DNA of 64,000 bases from Echinarachnius parma (GCA_037951105.1 JBAMJV010003990.1:91205-155204), one strand, 5' to 3'; shown: positions 35,731 to 48,161, numbered from the stretch's first letter. A program made the numbers and translations. The notes: generated by a model from the sequence alone, not told the origin.

Positions 35731-36454
35731 TGTGTGCGCGCGCGCGCCGAACGCATCGTATATTGTGAGCGCGCATGCACACAATACCCGCTATGTCTGT
35801 GACTAAAGTCGAACGAAGCGCGCAGCTGTTTGTGAATATAGTCGCATACGGCGCACAAAGTGTTCAGGCAGCAGTTGACACTCTTGGAAATGTATACGAT
35901 CAATTGAAGGTCTCATAGAGAACAATGCAACCATAGTGTTCTGTTATCATGGTTATGGTGAATGGATAGATAACTGAATGTTTTTGTGTCATGACTGGTG
36001 TCAGACAAGGCTGTATCCTCTCTCCAAGTCTCTTCAACCTTTTCCTGGAACTTCTGATGAAGGACATTTAAAGTGGAGAGTGGAGTACAGATGGATAACA
36101 TGCGTATACACAACATTCGATGTGCAGATGATACCTGTCCATCCTGAAGGAATTGGTATTTGAGAAACTCAAAATCGCAACTAAATAATAAAGGTAGGCC
36201 TACATGTAAGGTTGATGTGCGTTGGGTGTGTGAGGGAAGGGAAGTTGTTAACCCTATGTAACGATTATTGTTTGAAGGAATCATTAAATACAATATTTAT
36301 ATTTGTTTACACGCGAAGCTCAATCAGTGCACAAATATATGCCTCTCTTGCCGCGGGTAACTTGTCACGGTCACTAACCATACTAATGTAACTTGTTTGG
36401 TAATCAGATAATGTTTCAATCCATGCTAATTTCTGACCCATAACACTGTCTTAC

Positions 36455-36656
36455 TTAAGTGTCGGGAGATACTCGTTGATAACATCGTCTTCCTCGGCGT
36501 TGAGGATGGTCGCCAGTTCGAAGTCGACGCCGAACATGGATATTGACGACGAGCAAGCCTGAGCTGCCGTTGCCGCTGTCACATTCTCCTGCGAGATCCA
36601 GAAGCAACTAGGGTGTGACGAGACGACTGGGATAGGGATTGTGTTCGGTGGACAGT
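36455..36656 (-). CDS. Gene 1 exon 8: N-terminal half of CTLD4
   Basis: This exon has no start codon and is easily missed. Acceptor ...ttctccccag before 36656 and donor CTTAA|GTAAGA after 36455. Length 202 bp, phase 1 in, phase 2 out. It reads CPPNTIPIPVVSSHPSCFW, then ISQENVTA with an N-glycosylation site, QACSSS, and FELATILNAEEDDVINEYL. The CPPNT.PI start groups it with the CTLD2 N-half exons, as expected if a two-domain unit was duplicated. Confidence 0.87.
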
Positions 36657-37076
36657 CTGGGGAGAAAAAAACAGAGTTGCACGAATGTATACAGGATTTC
36701 TTATCCGTAAATACAGATTTTTTAAAGCTTATTTATAATTGTGATATATTTTATAAAGGGATGTACACAGATGAATCACAAGGTGCAGTAAAACAAAAAA
36801 AAAAGTACATTTTCAAATTGGTTGCATGTTATCTTGCGATTTGATGATAAATATGGAATGGTCACTCGAATAGATCCGGGTTTTAGTACGACTCAAAATA
36901 CGTAGTATGGACAGCCGTTTGTTGAGATAATTGATAAACTTGCATTAAAGACACTTCATACAATTTTGTAAATCATCATCGATATTCTTTTTTTTTTTGT
37001 TCTCATGCATTTTATTCCCTAGCACAATACATTTTTGGTTTGTATATTCTCCATACATGTGATTCCTTTGTCTTAC

Positions 37077-37306
37077 TAGTTCTGTAGTTGATATGTCCAG
37101 GAACAACTTGACAGACGGGGGCAGGAGGATCCTTATCCGCGTCAAAGAAGCACTTAATATCTTTCCATTTCTTATCTTCTTTCAGTCGAGAGCATCTTTC
37201 CGCTTCGACCGAGTCCCAGTTATTCCACGCGATCGGCAAGGTGGTCATGACGTCACGCCTTTGGCTCTGCACATGCAGATCTGTGACGCCCATCCAGCAC
37301 ATATCG
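37077..37306 (-). CDS. Gene 1 exon 7: C-terminal half of CTLD3
   Basis: Acceptor ...gtacacatag before 37306 and donor ACTA|GTAAGA after 37077. Length 230 bp, phase 2 in, phase 1 out. It reads DMCWMGVTDLHVQSQ, then SVEAERCSRL, KKWKDIKC and PAPVCQVVPG. WKD is the closest approach to the WND calcium motif among these domains, but the loop has no EPN/QPD. Confidence 0.84.
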
Positions 37307-37695
37307 CTATGTGTACGAACAGAGAAATTTGGAGGGTTAAACAAGGTACCATGGTCCATTGCCATTATGCGTCACTTGACCTCTCACACTGTGTCGCCAT
37401 GTATAGATGTCAGCAAATTAGCACTTCACACAAGGCGCATCAGAATGAAGTAAATGGTAAAGGAGTACAATTCAGAAAGTTATGGTACAATTATTATCTT
37501 TTAAGCATCTCTGTCATGTATGTATGGTAATCGTGACCTCATACCGGATGCTTTTAAAGGTGTCACATAAGCATATGATATACTAAAGTGTATCAGATAA
37601 ATGCAAGCTGTAAAGGGGTGCAAAGGTCAGAAAACCACCATATTTGTACCAGTGAGCAACTATGCAACGTGCATGGCGGTCATGACGTCATATAT

Positions 37696-37905
37696 CAGTG
37701 GCGGATCTACGGGGGGGGGGGGGGGTTTAGGGGGTTTAAACCCCCCCCCCCCCTTGGGCTGCCAAGTGAAAATATGATGTAGAAAACATCACTTACGGGG
37801 GTTCAAAATAGCAAAATTAATCGCCGCTTCGCGGCTCGTGGACGATGCTCTGCATCGTCATTGGGTCAAACCCCACCCCTTAGCAAAAAGCTAGATCCGC
37901 CCCTG
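37696..37905. mobile_element. hAT-like MITE
   Basis: Termini CAGTGGCGGATCTA and TAGATCCGCCCCTG, flanked by TATAT on both sides. G and C homopolymers lie just inside the left end. CAG.GGCGGATC ends are common for hAT-type MITEs. Confidence 0.6.
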
Positions 37906-37999
37906 TATATGTCGCACTCGACAGGCATATCGTTGACGTTGAAGCCAATCTAGCACTCGATACACTGCTACATAATGGTAACACGGGGAATGATCAATT

Positions 38000-38135
38000 G
38001 AGCGAAGAGCTAAATAGAATAAAGGAAATACACTTTTGAACGACAGTTTTAAGCCTTCAGCTTAATTTCACGAATTTTAATGAACCGCTTATCAATACAA
38101 ATAAAAAGTTAACGAAATTGGCCAAGAAAACCTAA
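38000..38135. repeat. Fragment of inverted-repeat element W10
   Basis: Ends GAAATTGGCCAAGAAAACC, like the right ends at 46724 and 49035, and contains the internal phrase AAGCCTTCAGCTTAATTTC. It stops a few bases from the exon 6 donor. Confidence 0.6.
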
Positions 38136-38141
38136 ACTTAC

Positions 38142-38337
38142 TTCGAAGGATAGTCCTTAATGAGATCGGCCACGAATTCGTTCTCGACTATGTCAAATAT
38201 GACGGGAATGTCGCCATGATACCATCTGCGGCACCACCGGCGAGCCGAGGTCATGTTAAAGATCGTGGAGGGATTAATATAGTAGCAGAACCCTGTGGTC
38301 GGACTGAGGTGGCCATCCGTGCAGAAAGGCGGTTTCT
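38142..38337 (-). CDS. Gene 1 exon 6: N-terminal half of CTLD3
   Basis: Acceptor ...atctttggcag before 38337 and donor TCGAA|GTAAGT after 38142. Length 196 bp, phase 1 in, phase 2 out. It reads KPPFCTDGHLSPTTGFCYY with the first cysteine pair, an NMT glycosylation site, RRWCRRWYHGDIPVIFD and EFVADLIKDYPS. The LSP.TGF and GDIPVIFD blocks match CTLD1 exon 2, so CTLD3-4 looks like a duplicate of CTLD1-2. Confidence 0.87.
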
Positions 38338-38488
38338 CTGCCAAAGATAACGAAGGAGTGCGTGTGAAACTAGTTATCTACGGGAACAAATGCAATGTTA
38401 CTCTTCCTAGTTTTTGGATGAAGCGTTGGTGCTACTGGTTGTGTATCATTTTTGTTTGTTAAACCTCTGAGTGTCATCGGTGACTCTA

Positions 38489-39264
38489 CACACTAAGAAA
38501 ACATGGGTCAATTTTGCACCTTTGAAAAGCAAACCGCTTGACTCATTGTTGCTCATTTAAAGGTTCATAATTCCACGTTTAGGTGCAGGTGTAAAGATGT
38601 ACATTGCCAGTTTGCGCCGTTATTGCGTCATGAAGGTGCAACTCTGCAAATTTAAAGTTCTAAATTGCACCTGAACAGTGCCATTTTTAACCTTATATAT
38701 TATTTGGTGCAGCTATAGCACTTTGCAAGAAGGTGTAAAGTTGCCTCTTTTAAGGTGCTCCCAGTGTGGCAACGGTTTGCACCGATATAGGTGCTAAGTT
38801 CATCCTTGTTTGCTTATCGAATATATAACAAAAAATTAGTTTGTAATTTTGTTTGCTCGCTGAGACAAATATTACTCAATAAGCAAAATTTGAAGTGAAA
38901 AAATAAATTGAGTAAAAAATGGTTGCACTTTATTTTGTTGCACCTTTTTTTGCACCTTAAAAAAAGGCGCAACGATAAACCTTTAATGGTGAAATTAATT
39001 TTCCACGATGGCAGCTCATTTTAAAGTGGAACTTAATTGCACCTGTAGGTAGGTGTAAAGTTGCACTTTAGATTAAAGGTGCAACGTTAAACACAAAGTG
39101 GTCAGAGTGGCATTGTTAGGGTGCTACGTTGAACCCAAAAGATGCAACCATGAACCTCGTAGGTGCAACTTTTTTTGTTAATATAAAGGTGCAAATGTGC
39201 ATCTATAAAGGTGCTGCCAGTGTGGCAAAAAAGGTGCAGATTTGACTCATTTTTTCTTAGTGTG
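38489..39264. mobile_element. Inverted-repeat element W8 (word AAGGTGCAA), TA duplication
   Basis: Termini CACACTAAGAAAA...TTTTCTTAGTGTG with TA on both sides (38487-38488; 39265-39266). The interior holds roughly twenty direct and inverted copies of AAGGTGCAA. No coding frame. Lies in gene 1 intron 5. Confidence 0.82.
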
Positions 39265-39283
39265 TAGCTAGTCGCAAATGCAA

Positions 39284-40455
39284 TTAAAGGGATAGTTTAG
39301 TTTTTATCAAACTGAATTTGAGTAATCAAAACCTGCACCAAAACATTACAAACTAATAATTATAACTCCACCATGTTCGAAAGGTATACACAATTATAAT
39401 ACGGTAGACTATATAAAAAGCATGTTATGATTCAAAAAGAGCCGTTAACTCTATGTTAACTGGGGAGGGGGTGGGGGCAATTCGACCCCCCCCCCCCCTC
39501 CCATATAATTTAGCGACTACTCCGGAACCGCTTTTTTTTCTTTAAAGTCTTGCGCAACTGTAAGTACTATATTTGCGAAGATCGGACCAAGCATTACGAG
39601 GTCACATGACCAATAAGGGTTAAAGGTGATCCATACATGTGTGTGTAATGGAATGGGCATACAATCAATTGTCCCCATATAATTGTATATTTTCCTTGTC
39701 TTTATAGTTGTCATATCTAATATCATTGTCAAAATAATAAAAAACATCAACAATATCAAAAATAGAATACAAATGAAAAGAAAAAAGGAATACATAAGAA
39801 ATTCTTTAAAAAATTGAAAAAATAGCAAAAATTAGCGTACTTCGGTAATCAATATGCGCATAATTTGCATATTATACATTTGATCGTTTTTAACAAAAAC
39901 ATGAACGCGTCGCTAATACTTCAATGTACCTCCATGTAAAATTTCGCGTGAATCGGACAAACGGTCTTCGAGATCTTAGGGCGGAGGGGGGCGCGGGAGG
40001 CCAAATTGACCCCCCCCCCCCCCCCCCCCCCAGTAAAAATCTGGTCTGAAATAGCCCAGTTAAAAAAGGGTTAAGACACAAGAGGGCGCTCTTTAAAACC
40101 GCATTGGTTTCAACGATTGTTTAAATAAAAAAGTGTGCATGTGATGTTTTGTTACAATAATGATTAAATAGACGGATCATCAACAACTTAAAAAACCTCT
40201 TTTGTAGATCTTTGAAAAAGTGTAAGCATTTTAATTTGTTTTCTTATTTCAATCATCGACAAAATGTGGGATCCCACATTTCTTCCAATCGGATATAATT
40301 ATTTATATTTCAGCTGTTTCTGAATCGATTTTGATCAATCAAGTTTATTCTGTCATTAAAATTGTATGCTCTTTCAAATTTGGCACTCAGTTTTTCATTT
40401 CCTCAAAGCAAAATATTTATTGAAGCGCCCTCTATACCAAAACTCAAATATCCCA
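39284..40455 (-). repeat. MITE family C, copy 3, split
   Basis: The left part begins at TTAA 39284. An insert of about 630 bp occupies 39437-40070. The right part resumes at AAGAGGGCGCTC and ends near CTATACCAAAACTC. GTTAA lies at both edges of the insert. Confidence 0.7.
39437..40070. repeat. Insert D within MITE C
   Basis: Bounded by C-rich homopolymers (39484-39499, 40010-40031). It includes a segment (about 39530-39640) that recurs at 63190-63300 and partly at about 42375-42420, with the translatable core GPIFAN.V..AQD.KEK. Confidence 0.6.
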
Positions 40456-40879
40456 TAAAATACAATCCGATATATTGATTTGTTCTTAAAATTGTCACCA
40501 ATGATGTTAATTATATATACACACTTGAGTTCGTATGATTAGTATACAATTACATCTTCAGATAAGTAGGGGAATACGCTATCCATGTTGTCTTGTATGT
40601 GAAATTTGGTTAAGAGGATCTGAGTTGACCCTCAGAGGGTTAAATGTACTGGTTTATTGTTTCGGTCAAATTAGTGGAAGCATCCCCGGAGGCCTGGGGG
40701 GGGGGGGGGGGGTGGGGAGCTGGATGCCCGGGTGTGGGGTCAGCCAATCGTAACTAATTGGAGGTACTTTTGATTTATGCCCTTTCCAAAATCGATGTTA
40801 CGAATTTCCCTAATAATCAATCACTTATAACGAACCAAAGGTTGTGTAATAGACATGGAAAACATTCGGTAAAACTTAC

Positions 40880-41103
40880 GTGGAGCCTCGCAGATGAAGT
40901 GATGAACAGTGTTGCAATCGAGACTTTCCCAGACTTGGGCTTCTGGATTTATGGCCAAGCACAAGTCTGCTAATAGCGTACCATCAGCTAGGGTCAGGTA
41001 CCTCTTATATGAAAGTTGTATATGCGTGCCGAATTCTACTGGAGACTGGTATGACGGTCCCACCAATCCACTGATCCAAGCTATTATAGGTGTTTCTGCT
41101 TGT
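40880..41103 (-). CDS. Gene 1 exon 5: C-terminal half of CTLD2
   Basis: Acceptor ...tctgtgaaacag before 41103, chosen over a nearer TAG because it alone keeps phase 2 and aligns with gene 2 exon 5. Donor CCAC|GTAAGT after 40880. Length 224 bp, exit phase 1. It reads QAETPIIAWISG, a variable loop, ADLCLAINPEAQVW with the loop cysteine, ESLDC and HHFICEAPR. No EPN/QPD or WND. Confidence 0.84.
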
Positions 41104-41535
41104 CTGTTTCACAGAAGTGGTGCAAATTATAGTGGGGAATTACGCACGTTACTTTATAGTCATTGCAATAATAATGAATAAGTAATACTGACGATGATAA
41201 TTACAACCATTTTAAGAAGATGGACACAGTATAATAAGTACTATTTTATTAACCATGATACTATAAAAACTACAAAATTACTCAGTTATATTTCAGGCTA
41301 TCAATCAACGTCCCATGTATTGTAACATTTTACCACCAAAACATCGTGCAATCTATTTAGGGTCGCGATAGTCATGGTGTTAAATACACAATGATATATA
41401 ACATCTAAAGATGAACAATATGATTCAGATAGATATATTATTCTGTCATTCCCCACAACAAGTATAGGTACTCACTTCCTACCCCCCCCCCCCCCCCCCG
41501 AACCCCACACCCACACTGGTCGTTGCCATACTTAC

Positions 41536-41716
41536 CGAAATGTATTCAGGTACGACTTGAATTCATCATTCACATTTCCATCAGCGACCACGACCAATTC
41601 CATACCCGTCGCCTCGCAGGCTGCGGCCGCTTGATCAGTGGGGAGCATGTTGTGTGAAAACCAGAAGCATCGTCTTCTTGATCCGATGTCTATTGGCAGG
41701 GTATTTGGCGGGCATT
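41536..41716 (-). CDS. Gene 1 exon 4: N-terminal half of CTLD2
   Basis: Acceptor ...tttatttccag before 41716 and donor TTTCG|GTAAGT after 41536. Length 181 bp, phase 1 in, phase 2 out. It reads ECPPNTLPIDIGSRRRCFWF, AAAACEATGMELVVVAD and EFKSYLNTF. All three expected cysteines are present, unlike gene 2 exon 4. Confidence 0.88.
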
Positions 41717-41765
41717 CTGGAAATAAAGTAAGAGAAAAGATGTAATGCAATACACATCAACAACA

Positions 41766-42164
41766 TTAAAGGGACTTAGTAACATTGTCCAAATCCTCAA
41801 AATAAAATTGTAATTCTAGCGGTTCCCTCATACCTTGTTGTATTCGTATATTAACAATAAAATCATGGGACCGGTTTCTGTTTTTCAAATTTCCCTATCG
41901 TTACTACAAAGATATGTACGATTGAAGTATTCAGATAAGAAAAACTCAGGTGGAGTTTTGAAACCGTGTACAAAGTGAATGCAGTGAGTTAGTGAATATC
42001 ACTTTGCATTTTCGCTCATTACTTGGCCATGCAATGTCCATCAGACCATTTGACTTGAAATTTTCACACAATACCCTGTGGACATATGAGATAACAACAA
42101 TATACATTGCATCAACCCTTCATCACTTTTTGCAAATGTCAACAAAGTTACTAGATCCCTTTAA
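41766..42164 (-). repeat. MITE family A, copy 5, complete
   Basis: TTAA at 41766-41769 and 42161-42164. Starts TTAAAGGGACTTAGTAAC and ends GTTACTAGATCCCTTTAA. Fifty bases upstream of exon 4. Confidence 0.85.
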
Positions 42165-42587
42165 AGGGCATCAAGCGTGGGGATGCTACATAGCGGGTCG
42201 CCATTTTGAACTGGGTTAGTTTGCGCGCACCGCATGACACTGAGCTAACGTGCATTACGCACCGTGCGCAACGCGTATGCAAGATGGCGCCGCGCATCTC
42301 ATTTGACGAATCTGAACTACCTTTAAGATAACGCTATGCCGCTTGTTCACTTTTCTCTTACAATTCCTGTGCATATTTACCAAATATTAGCGAAAATTGG
42401 ACCAACCATTACGAGTAACGTTATCTTTATTTTGCTTGCCGCATTCCCATTCGAAAATGTTTAATTTCAGTAAACTGTGTCCAAAACGTATGGAAACATC
42501 TTTCTTCCTTACAACTTACATTATAAAACATCAGTTATTTGGTCTTGTTTTTTGTCGAGCCCACCGCAGGTGGAAGGAGACTAAATG

Positions 42588-43364
42588 GGCCGGTCATACT
42601 TACAGTAGTGGACGTAGTGATCCGTAGGGTAATTGAATGTGGGTCAGACGTGGTGTAAGTACGTTAAACTAGGTTAAACTACGATAAAATACGTAAAGGT
42701 ACGGTGATGAGCCACAGAAGAGTACAGATAAGTACGTTCAAGTACCATAAACTACGCTACACTACGCTAGACTTCGGTAATGCGGGTGCAGCTCGCTCAC
42801 GGACAGGTACGGAGTGGTACGTCTGACTACGCTTGAGTACGGTAGACGACGGAAACAACTACGCTAAACTACGCTAGACTACGCTAAACAATGTCAATAC
42901 GGTATATTTATCAACTCCACAGGGGAGTATGCAGCCAGCCCGCGGTCTGGTACGGCCATTGTGCGCTCGTGAAATTTGTCTTATTTTTTTGCTTAAACAT
43001 GTCTGGATCAAGACTGTCGATGCAGGTTTTGTGCACGGTAAAGTACGTTATAGTACGCTAGAGTGCATTTAAGTACGTAACGAAGTAGCTAGACTTTGTT
43101 AGACTACACGTTAGCCTACGTTAAACTTCGGTTTAGTACGTTATTACTACGGATGCCTTTAACGTACCGCTCTTTTGAACATGTTCAAAAATTAAATCGA
43201 AGATCACGGCTCCCTCGAGTTAATACCAAGTTAGCATCACGGACAACTACGGTACGATACGGATGCTAGTACGTTCAACTACATTCAACTTCGTTCAACT
43301 ACGATCAACAACGTTAGCCACCACTACGTTCAACTACGTCCACTACCGTAAGTATGACCGGTCC
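42588..43364. mobile_element. Inverted-repeat element W9 (word ACTACGTT)
   Basis: Termini GGCCGGTCATACTTACAGTA and the complement ending GTATGACCGGTCC. The interior repeats ACTACG(C/T)TA and ACGTTCA in both directions across 780 bp. Lies in gene 1 intron 3. Confidence 0.8.
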
Positions 43365-43389
43365 TGGGATCCAAATTGCGTCCGTCTGT

Positions 43390-44060
43390 CTGTCCTCCGT
43401 CAGGCGTCCGTCCGTCCGTCCGTGACCCTTACACACATTTGAATAACTTTCAAACCCTGCATCTGTTTGTAACCAAAATGTATTGGTAGATGCCTTATAT
43501 TGGTCTCCATAATATTCTGGGGTCAAAGGTCACATAAATAGGTCAAAGGTCAAATGAGGTCAGATGTGAAAGTTTAGGGGTAAGAGTCTATTACGGTTGA
43601 TAACTTTCCAACCCTGCATCTGTTTGTAACCAAACTTGATTTGTAGATCCTATATTAACCTCCCTGATATATTGGGGTCAAAGGTCACATAAATAGGTAA
43701 AAGGTCAAATAGGGTCAAATGTGAACATGTTGGGGTAAGAGTCTATAAGGGTTGACAACTTTCCAACCCTGTATATGTTTATAACCAAACTTGATTGATA
43801 GATGCCCTATATTGGCCTCCATGATATTCTGGGGTCAAAGGTCACATAAGTAGGTCAAAGGTCAAATGAGGTCAGATGTGAAAGTTTAGGGGTAAGAGTC
43901 TATTACGGTTGATAACTTTCCAACCCTGCATCTGTTTGTAACTAAACTTGATTGGTAGATGCCCTATATTGGCCTCCAAGAAATTATGGAGTCAAAGTCA
44001 CATACGTAGGTCAAAGGTCAAAGGTCAAATGAGGTCAAAGGTTAAAGTTTACCTGCAAGA
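43390..44060 (+). repeat. Four ~156-bp tandem units rich in AGGTCA
   Basis: The phrase AACTTTCCAACCCTGCATCTG recurs at about 43443, 43602, 43758 and 43913. Each unit contains GGGGTCAAAGGTCACATAAA and further AGGTCAAAGGTCA, the direct-repeat-1 half-site arrangement recognised by RXR/HNF4/COUP-type receptors. Preceded by (CCGT)n. Confidence 0.8.
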
Positions 44061-44526
44061 CTCTGAATGCGCGCAAGTGGGCGAGACACATTACGGCTAT
44101 TGCCTTGTTATGGTAGATGTTTTCTTTGTTAAGGGGGTGGTGCTCAAATTAGTTGAACAATTATTTAGAAATGAAATAAAGAAACACAATGAATTAAACA
44201 TATATATATATATATGTTTAAACAAAAACATACACAATAATGGTGAAAATCAATGTTTAATTAGCAACAATAAATTACGATTATAATAAATATGTAAGAA
44301 AGTTATTTTTTCTCAAAAAAATGAAGTTTACCATGTATTCTATCCTTTTTACTTAACACAAGGCTCCGGAAAGACTTTCAAATAGCAAAGCCATTTTTTT
44401 AAATAATGTCCCGTTATACCCACCCGTACGGGTCCCATTTTACCACCGGAATAGGAACTTGAAATATCACTCGGTTAGCATTTGCTGCCTTTTAAATAAC
44501 GAGGATGTGTGTCACGTAATACTTAC

Positions 44527-44777
44527 CAGTGACGGGATTGGTTCCGAAGCTCGTCTGACATACAACGCGTATGTCAAATGAACTTTCGCACTGCGTGTTG
44601 TACCACAGTCCAGTCATGCCATTGCTGTTGCTAGGATCAATGTACACGCAGTCGGTCGTTTCTCCAGATGTAAGCGGGTGGTTAGAAGCCCATTGCTGGA
44701 AGTTGATGGCGTCATTCTTCATTAGATCGCGGAACTCGCCTTCCGTATCGAGGTCACTCACACCAAGCCAGTGTGGG
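44527..44777 (-). CDS. Gene 1 exon 3: C-terminal half of CTLD1
   Basis: Acceptor ...cgttatgtgtag before 44777 and donor ACTG|GTAAGT after 44527. Length 251 bp, phase 2 in, phase 1 out. It reads SPHWLGVSDLDTEGEF, QQWASNHPLTSGETTDC with the loop cysteine, LWYNTQC and RVVCQTS. WYN replaces WND and the loop has NHP but no EPN. Confidence 0.88.
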
Positions 44778-45599
44778 CTACACATAACGAATGAGAAAAG
44801 AAGTCGTCATAGGCTAAGTTAGGGGACTGTATAATTAAACAGTAGCAGGGACAGTGTTACGGGGAGGCAAGGAGCGTCAGGCCTGGGCCCCTCATCCACC
44901 CGACCCGAAAATATGCTTGGAGAAAAGAATATCAACAGAATGATTTGGCAAAGTAATGTAATTTACATTATATTTACAATTTGATGTGATAAATTATTAT
45001 TAAACTAAAACGAGTATGCATATTTCCATTTTGTGTTGCTTTGTTTACATTATGGTAATGTCATCATTAGAAAACTTGCGCCCCTGATCATGGGCGTAGG
45101 ATAACACTTTTCTCAGGGGGGCTGAGCTCTTTTGCCCGAATATTTTTCACCTGACAAGCAAAAACAAACAAAACAAAAGTATTCGCCACTTTGATGCTTG
45201 ACATTTATTGTGTTGATGGTGAAGCCCGAAAATTACATGATTTTGTCCGAATAAGACTTTATTTTGGGCGAATATACGGCCGTTTAAAATGGCTAGGGGA
45301 GCTGCAGCCCCAAGTCCCCGGCCTCATACGCCTATTCCCCCGGTGATTTGACGAGCACCCCCACCCCCTCCCACTCTATATGTTATGGATAAAGAAATTA
45401 AGCCACCGAATTGCAGCCGCTAACACACAAGGGCGTCCTTTAGATATTTGGAAGTTGAAATACATAAATAAAATGCGAAGGCATTGAGACATTGTTATAA
45501 TATATCATCATCTTGACAAAATTAATACAAGTTAAAGCCAATATCGTGTGAATTTTCAATCGAGAGGGGTCTTGCGAGTTAGAGAAAACATGATTCTTT

Positions 45600-46145
45600 T
45601 AAAGGTAGTGTTGAGTATTGGTATTTCCCGAAGTGCCCCCGATATTTTTTGTTAGATAATGAAAAACTGACTGTCAAATTCGAAAGAACATGCAATTTTA
45701 ATGACAGAATAAACTTTATTTGATCAAAGTCGGTTCAGAAACGGCTGAAATATCCATAAATATATTTGTATTCAAATTGTTCTTAACCGGCAATCACCGG
45801 GCGATATTTAGACTTTTTAGAAAAATTTCAAAAAATGCTCGAAGACTACTTTGAAAAAAAAAACAGAATAGGTTTTTAAAAGGTCGTTGATGATATCTCT
45901 TTTGAATCATTATTTTAACAAACATTAAGTGCATAATTTTGTATGAAAAAGGCTAAAACCAATGATATATTTTTTAATAGCGCCCTCTTGAGTTGTAACG
46001 GCTCTTTTTTGAATGATAACAGGGGTTTTACTTGTCGTTTGTAACTGTGTATACTTTTCGAGCATGGTGAAGTTATAACTATTACTTTATAATGGTGCAG
46101 GTTTTGGTTACTGAAGTTAAGTTTGACCAATACTCAACTATCCCA
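45600..46145 (+). repeat. MITE family C, diverged copy 4
   Basis: Contains AGAATAAACTTTATTTGATC, CGGTTCAGAAACGGCTGAAA and the terminal AACTATCCCATTT. Ends are eroded. Confidence 0.65.
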
Positions 46146-46153
46146 TTTCTCGG

Positions 46154-46724
46154 TCAATTTCGTAAGTTGGCCACACGAATTCATTTTGTGTGCATTCCAT
46201 TTCGCCAATTTTGTCACGGCAGCTGTATTTTGCAGTTCAAATTTGATTTTTAGCATTCGAATTCATATCACGATCATTTGAAAACAGTTTGTTTGCATTC
46301 GATTTAAAACGTGCTTCTATTTAGTAAAATTGTCATTCAATTTAAAGCGCGAAAATTCGTGATTACGTAATACCGCCATCCGTGAAATCCGTTGGCGAAA
46401 TTGAATGCAAATAGCGTGTTTTTTTAAATTGAATGCTAAAAGTGCTAAATTGCTTGACCGAAGAGCTAAATCGTACGAACAAAATGCAATTTTGAACCAC
46501 AATTGCAAGCCTTCAGCTCAATTTCGTGAAATTGAATGCAAATAGCGTGTTTTTTTAAATTGAATGCTAAAAGTGGTAAATCACTTGACCGAAGAGCTAA
46601 ATCGTATGAACAAAATGCAATTTTGAACCACAATTGCAAGCCTTCAGCTTAATTTTGCGAAATTGAATGGCACGCTTATCAAAACGAATCAGAAGCTTAC
46701 GAAATTGCCCGAGAAACCTATATT
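46154..46724. mobile_element. Inverted-repeat element W10, copy 1 (word AATTGAATGC)
   Basis: Ends TCGGTCAATTTCGTAAG...CTTACGAAATTGCCCGA. The interior holds many CATTCAATTT/AAATTGAATG copies plus two tandem ~115-bp units (about 46395-46625). Confidence 0.72.
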
Positions 46725-46863
46725 ATCATACATTTATACAAAAGAACATTAAAGATCAAAATTCGACTAGAAGCATCTTGCATATTATTTTATAAACAAA
46801 GCCATCAAGATAAAACATTATGGCCGTTTTTTTATTCGCGATATTAACAAAAACCAATAAAGC

Positions 46864-47347
46864 TTAAAGGGGTAGTTAAGTTTTGGTATAGAGGGCGCTG
46901 CACAAAATAATTTTTTGTGAGATAATGAAAAACTGACTGTACAGTTTGAAAGAGCATACAATTTTAATAGCAGAATAAACTTTATTTGATCAAAATCGGT
47001 TCAGAAATGGCGAAAATATCAATTAATATATCCGGTCGGAATAAATCTAAAGAAAATGCTCACACTTTTTCAAAATGTTTCAAAATAGGTTTTTAAATAG
47101 GTTAAATCATTATTTCTACACAACATCACATGCATAATTTTGTATGAAAAATGGTTGAAACCAATGTTTTTTTAGAAAGCGCCCTGTTGTGTTTTTATGT
47201 TTGAATGATAACAGGCTTTTTTCTTAATCGTTTGTAATTTGCTATACCTTTCGAGCATGGTGGAGTTGTAACTATTAGTTTATAATGTTATTTATCAGGT
47301 CTTGGTTACTAAAGCTAAGCCTTATCAAAACTGTACTACCCCTTTAA
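46864..47347 (+). repeat. MITE family C, complete copy 5
   Basis: TTAA at 46864-46867 and 47344-47347. Ends TTAAAGGGGTAGTTAAGTTT and ACTGTACTACCCCTTTAA. Confidence 0.82.
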
Positions 47348-47968
47348 TTAACTAGTAACAAATATAATAGATATTTAAAGTATACTCAAAGAAATAAAGG
47401 GTTATCCCTGTATTCAAAACAAAAGTGATGCAGATTTGAAAAAAATACCGGCCAAATTTGTGGTTATCGTCCCTCACGAAAATCATAGAATGGTTGGCTT
47501 ATTAACGTAAGCTTAAATTTGTTAATTATTATAAAATATTATCCAATTCACAATTTGGCTTCAGAGAAAAACACTCCACAACACATGCGTTGTTCAATGC
47601 TAATTTGATGTGTACATGCACACTTCCTTTGTTGTATTTTCTTTCGCGTACCCTCTTTCAAAGCAAGCTATATGCGCTTATACACGAAAAATATCAGTAT
47701 CGTATATATTTTGTAATTTAATTTGCCATTTATTTCTTTTAATGTATAAGGGGACACCTTATTTTTGTCAAGCCTTTCATATGTGACCCTGATTTAGTTT
47801 TGCATAAGAACAATTCGTGTATTTTTTTAGTGCAACTTTAATTTAATGCGCACAAAAATACATTACATGTGAGCAAAGTGTGCCTAATAAACGATAACAA
47901 ATAAGTAACACATTAAGAGATGAAACAACTATTGGACTAGGAGACATAAGGTATTAGAGAATGATTAC

Positions 47969-48161
47969 CTGTCACGGTTCAAGCTGTTGAGGAAATTTCT
48001 CAGAAACTCCTGTTCTTGTGAGTCTAAGATGCTCGGCAAATCACCCTGGAAGTTTTCGCGGCAGTGCTCCCGAGCGTCGAGATAACTCCTCAACTTAGTG
48101 TCATCCTCGCAGTAGTTGAATCCTGAATATGGACTTAGCTGGCACTCCACACCTGCCTCAC
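47969..48161 (-). CDS. Gene 1 exon 2: N-terminal half of CTLD1
   Basis: Acceptor ...tgatcattctag before 48161 and donor GACAG|GTAATC after 47969. Length 193 bp, phase 1 in, phase 2 out. It reads GVECQLSPYSGFNYCEDD, REHCRENFQGDLPSILD and EQEFLRNFLNSLNRD. The cysteine layout is that of a long-form CTLD. Confidence 0.88.

Noticed and set aside
35913..36293. 126-codon minus frame
   Set aside because: No splice signals or domain. The plus strand here has a short reverse-transcriptase-like phrase (around 35998-36140), too small to call.
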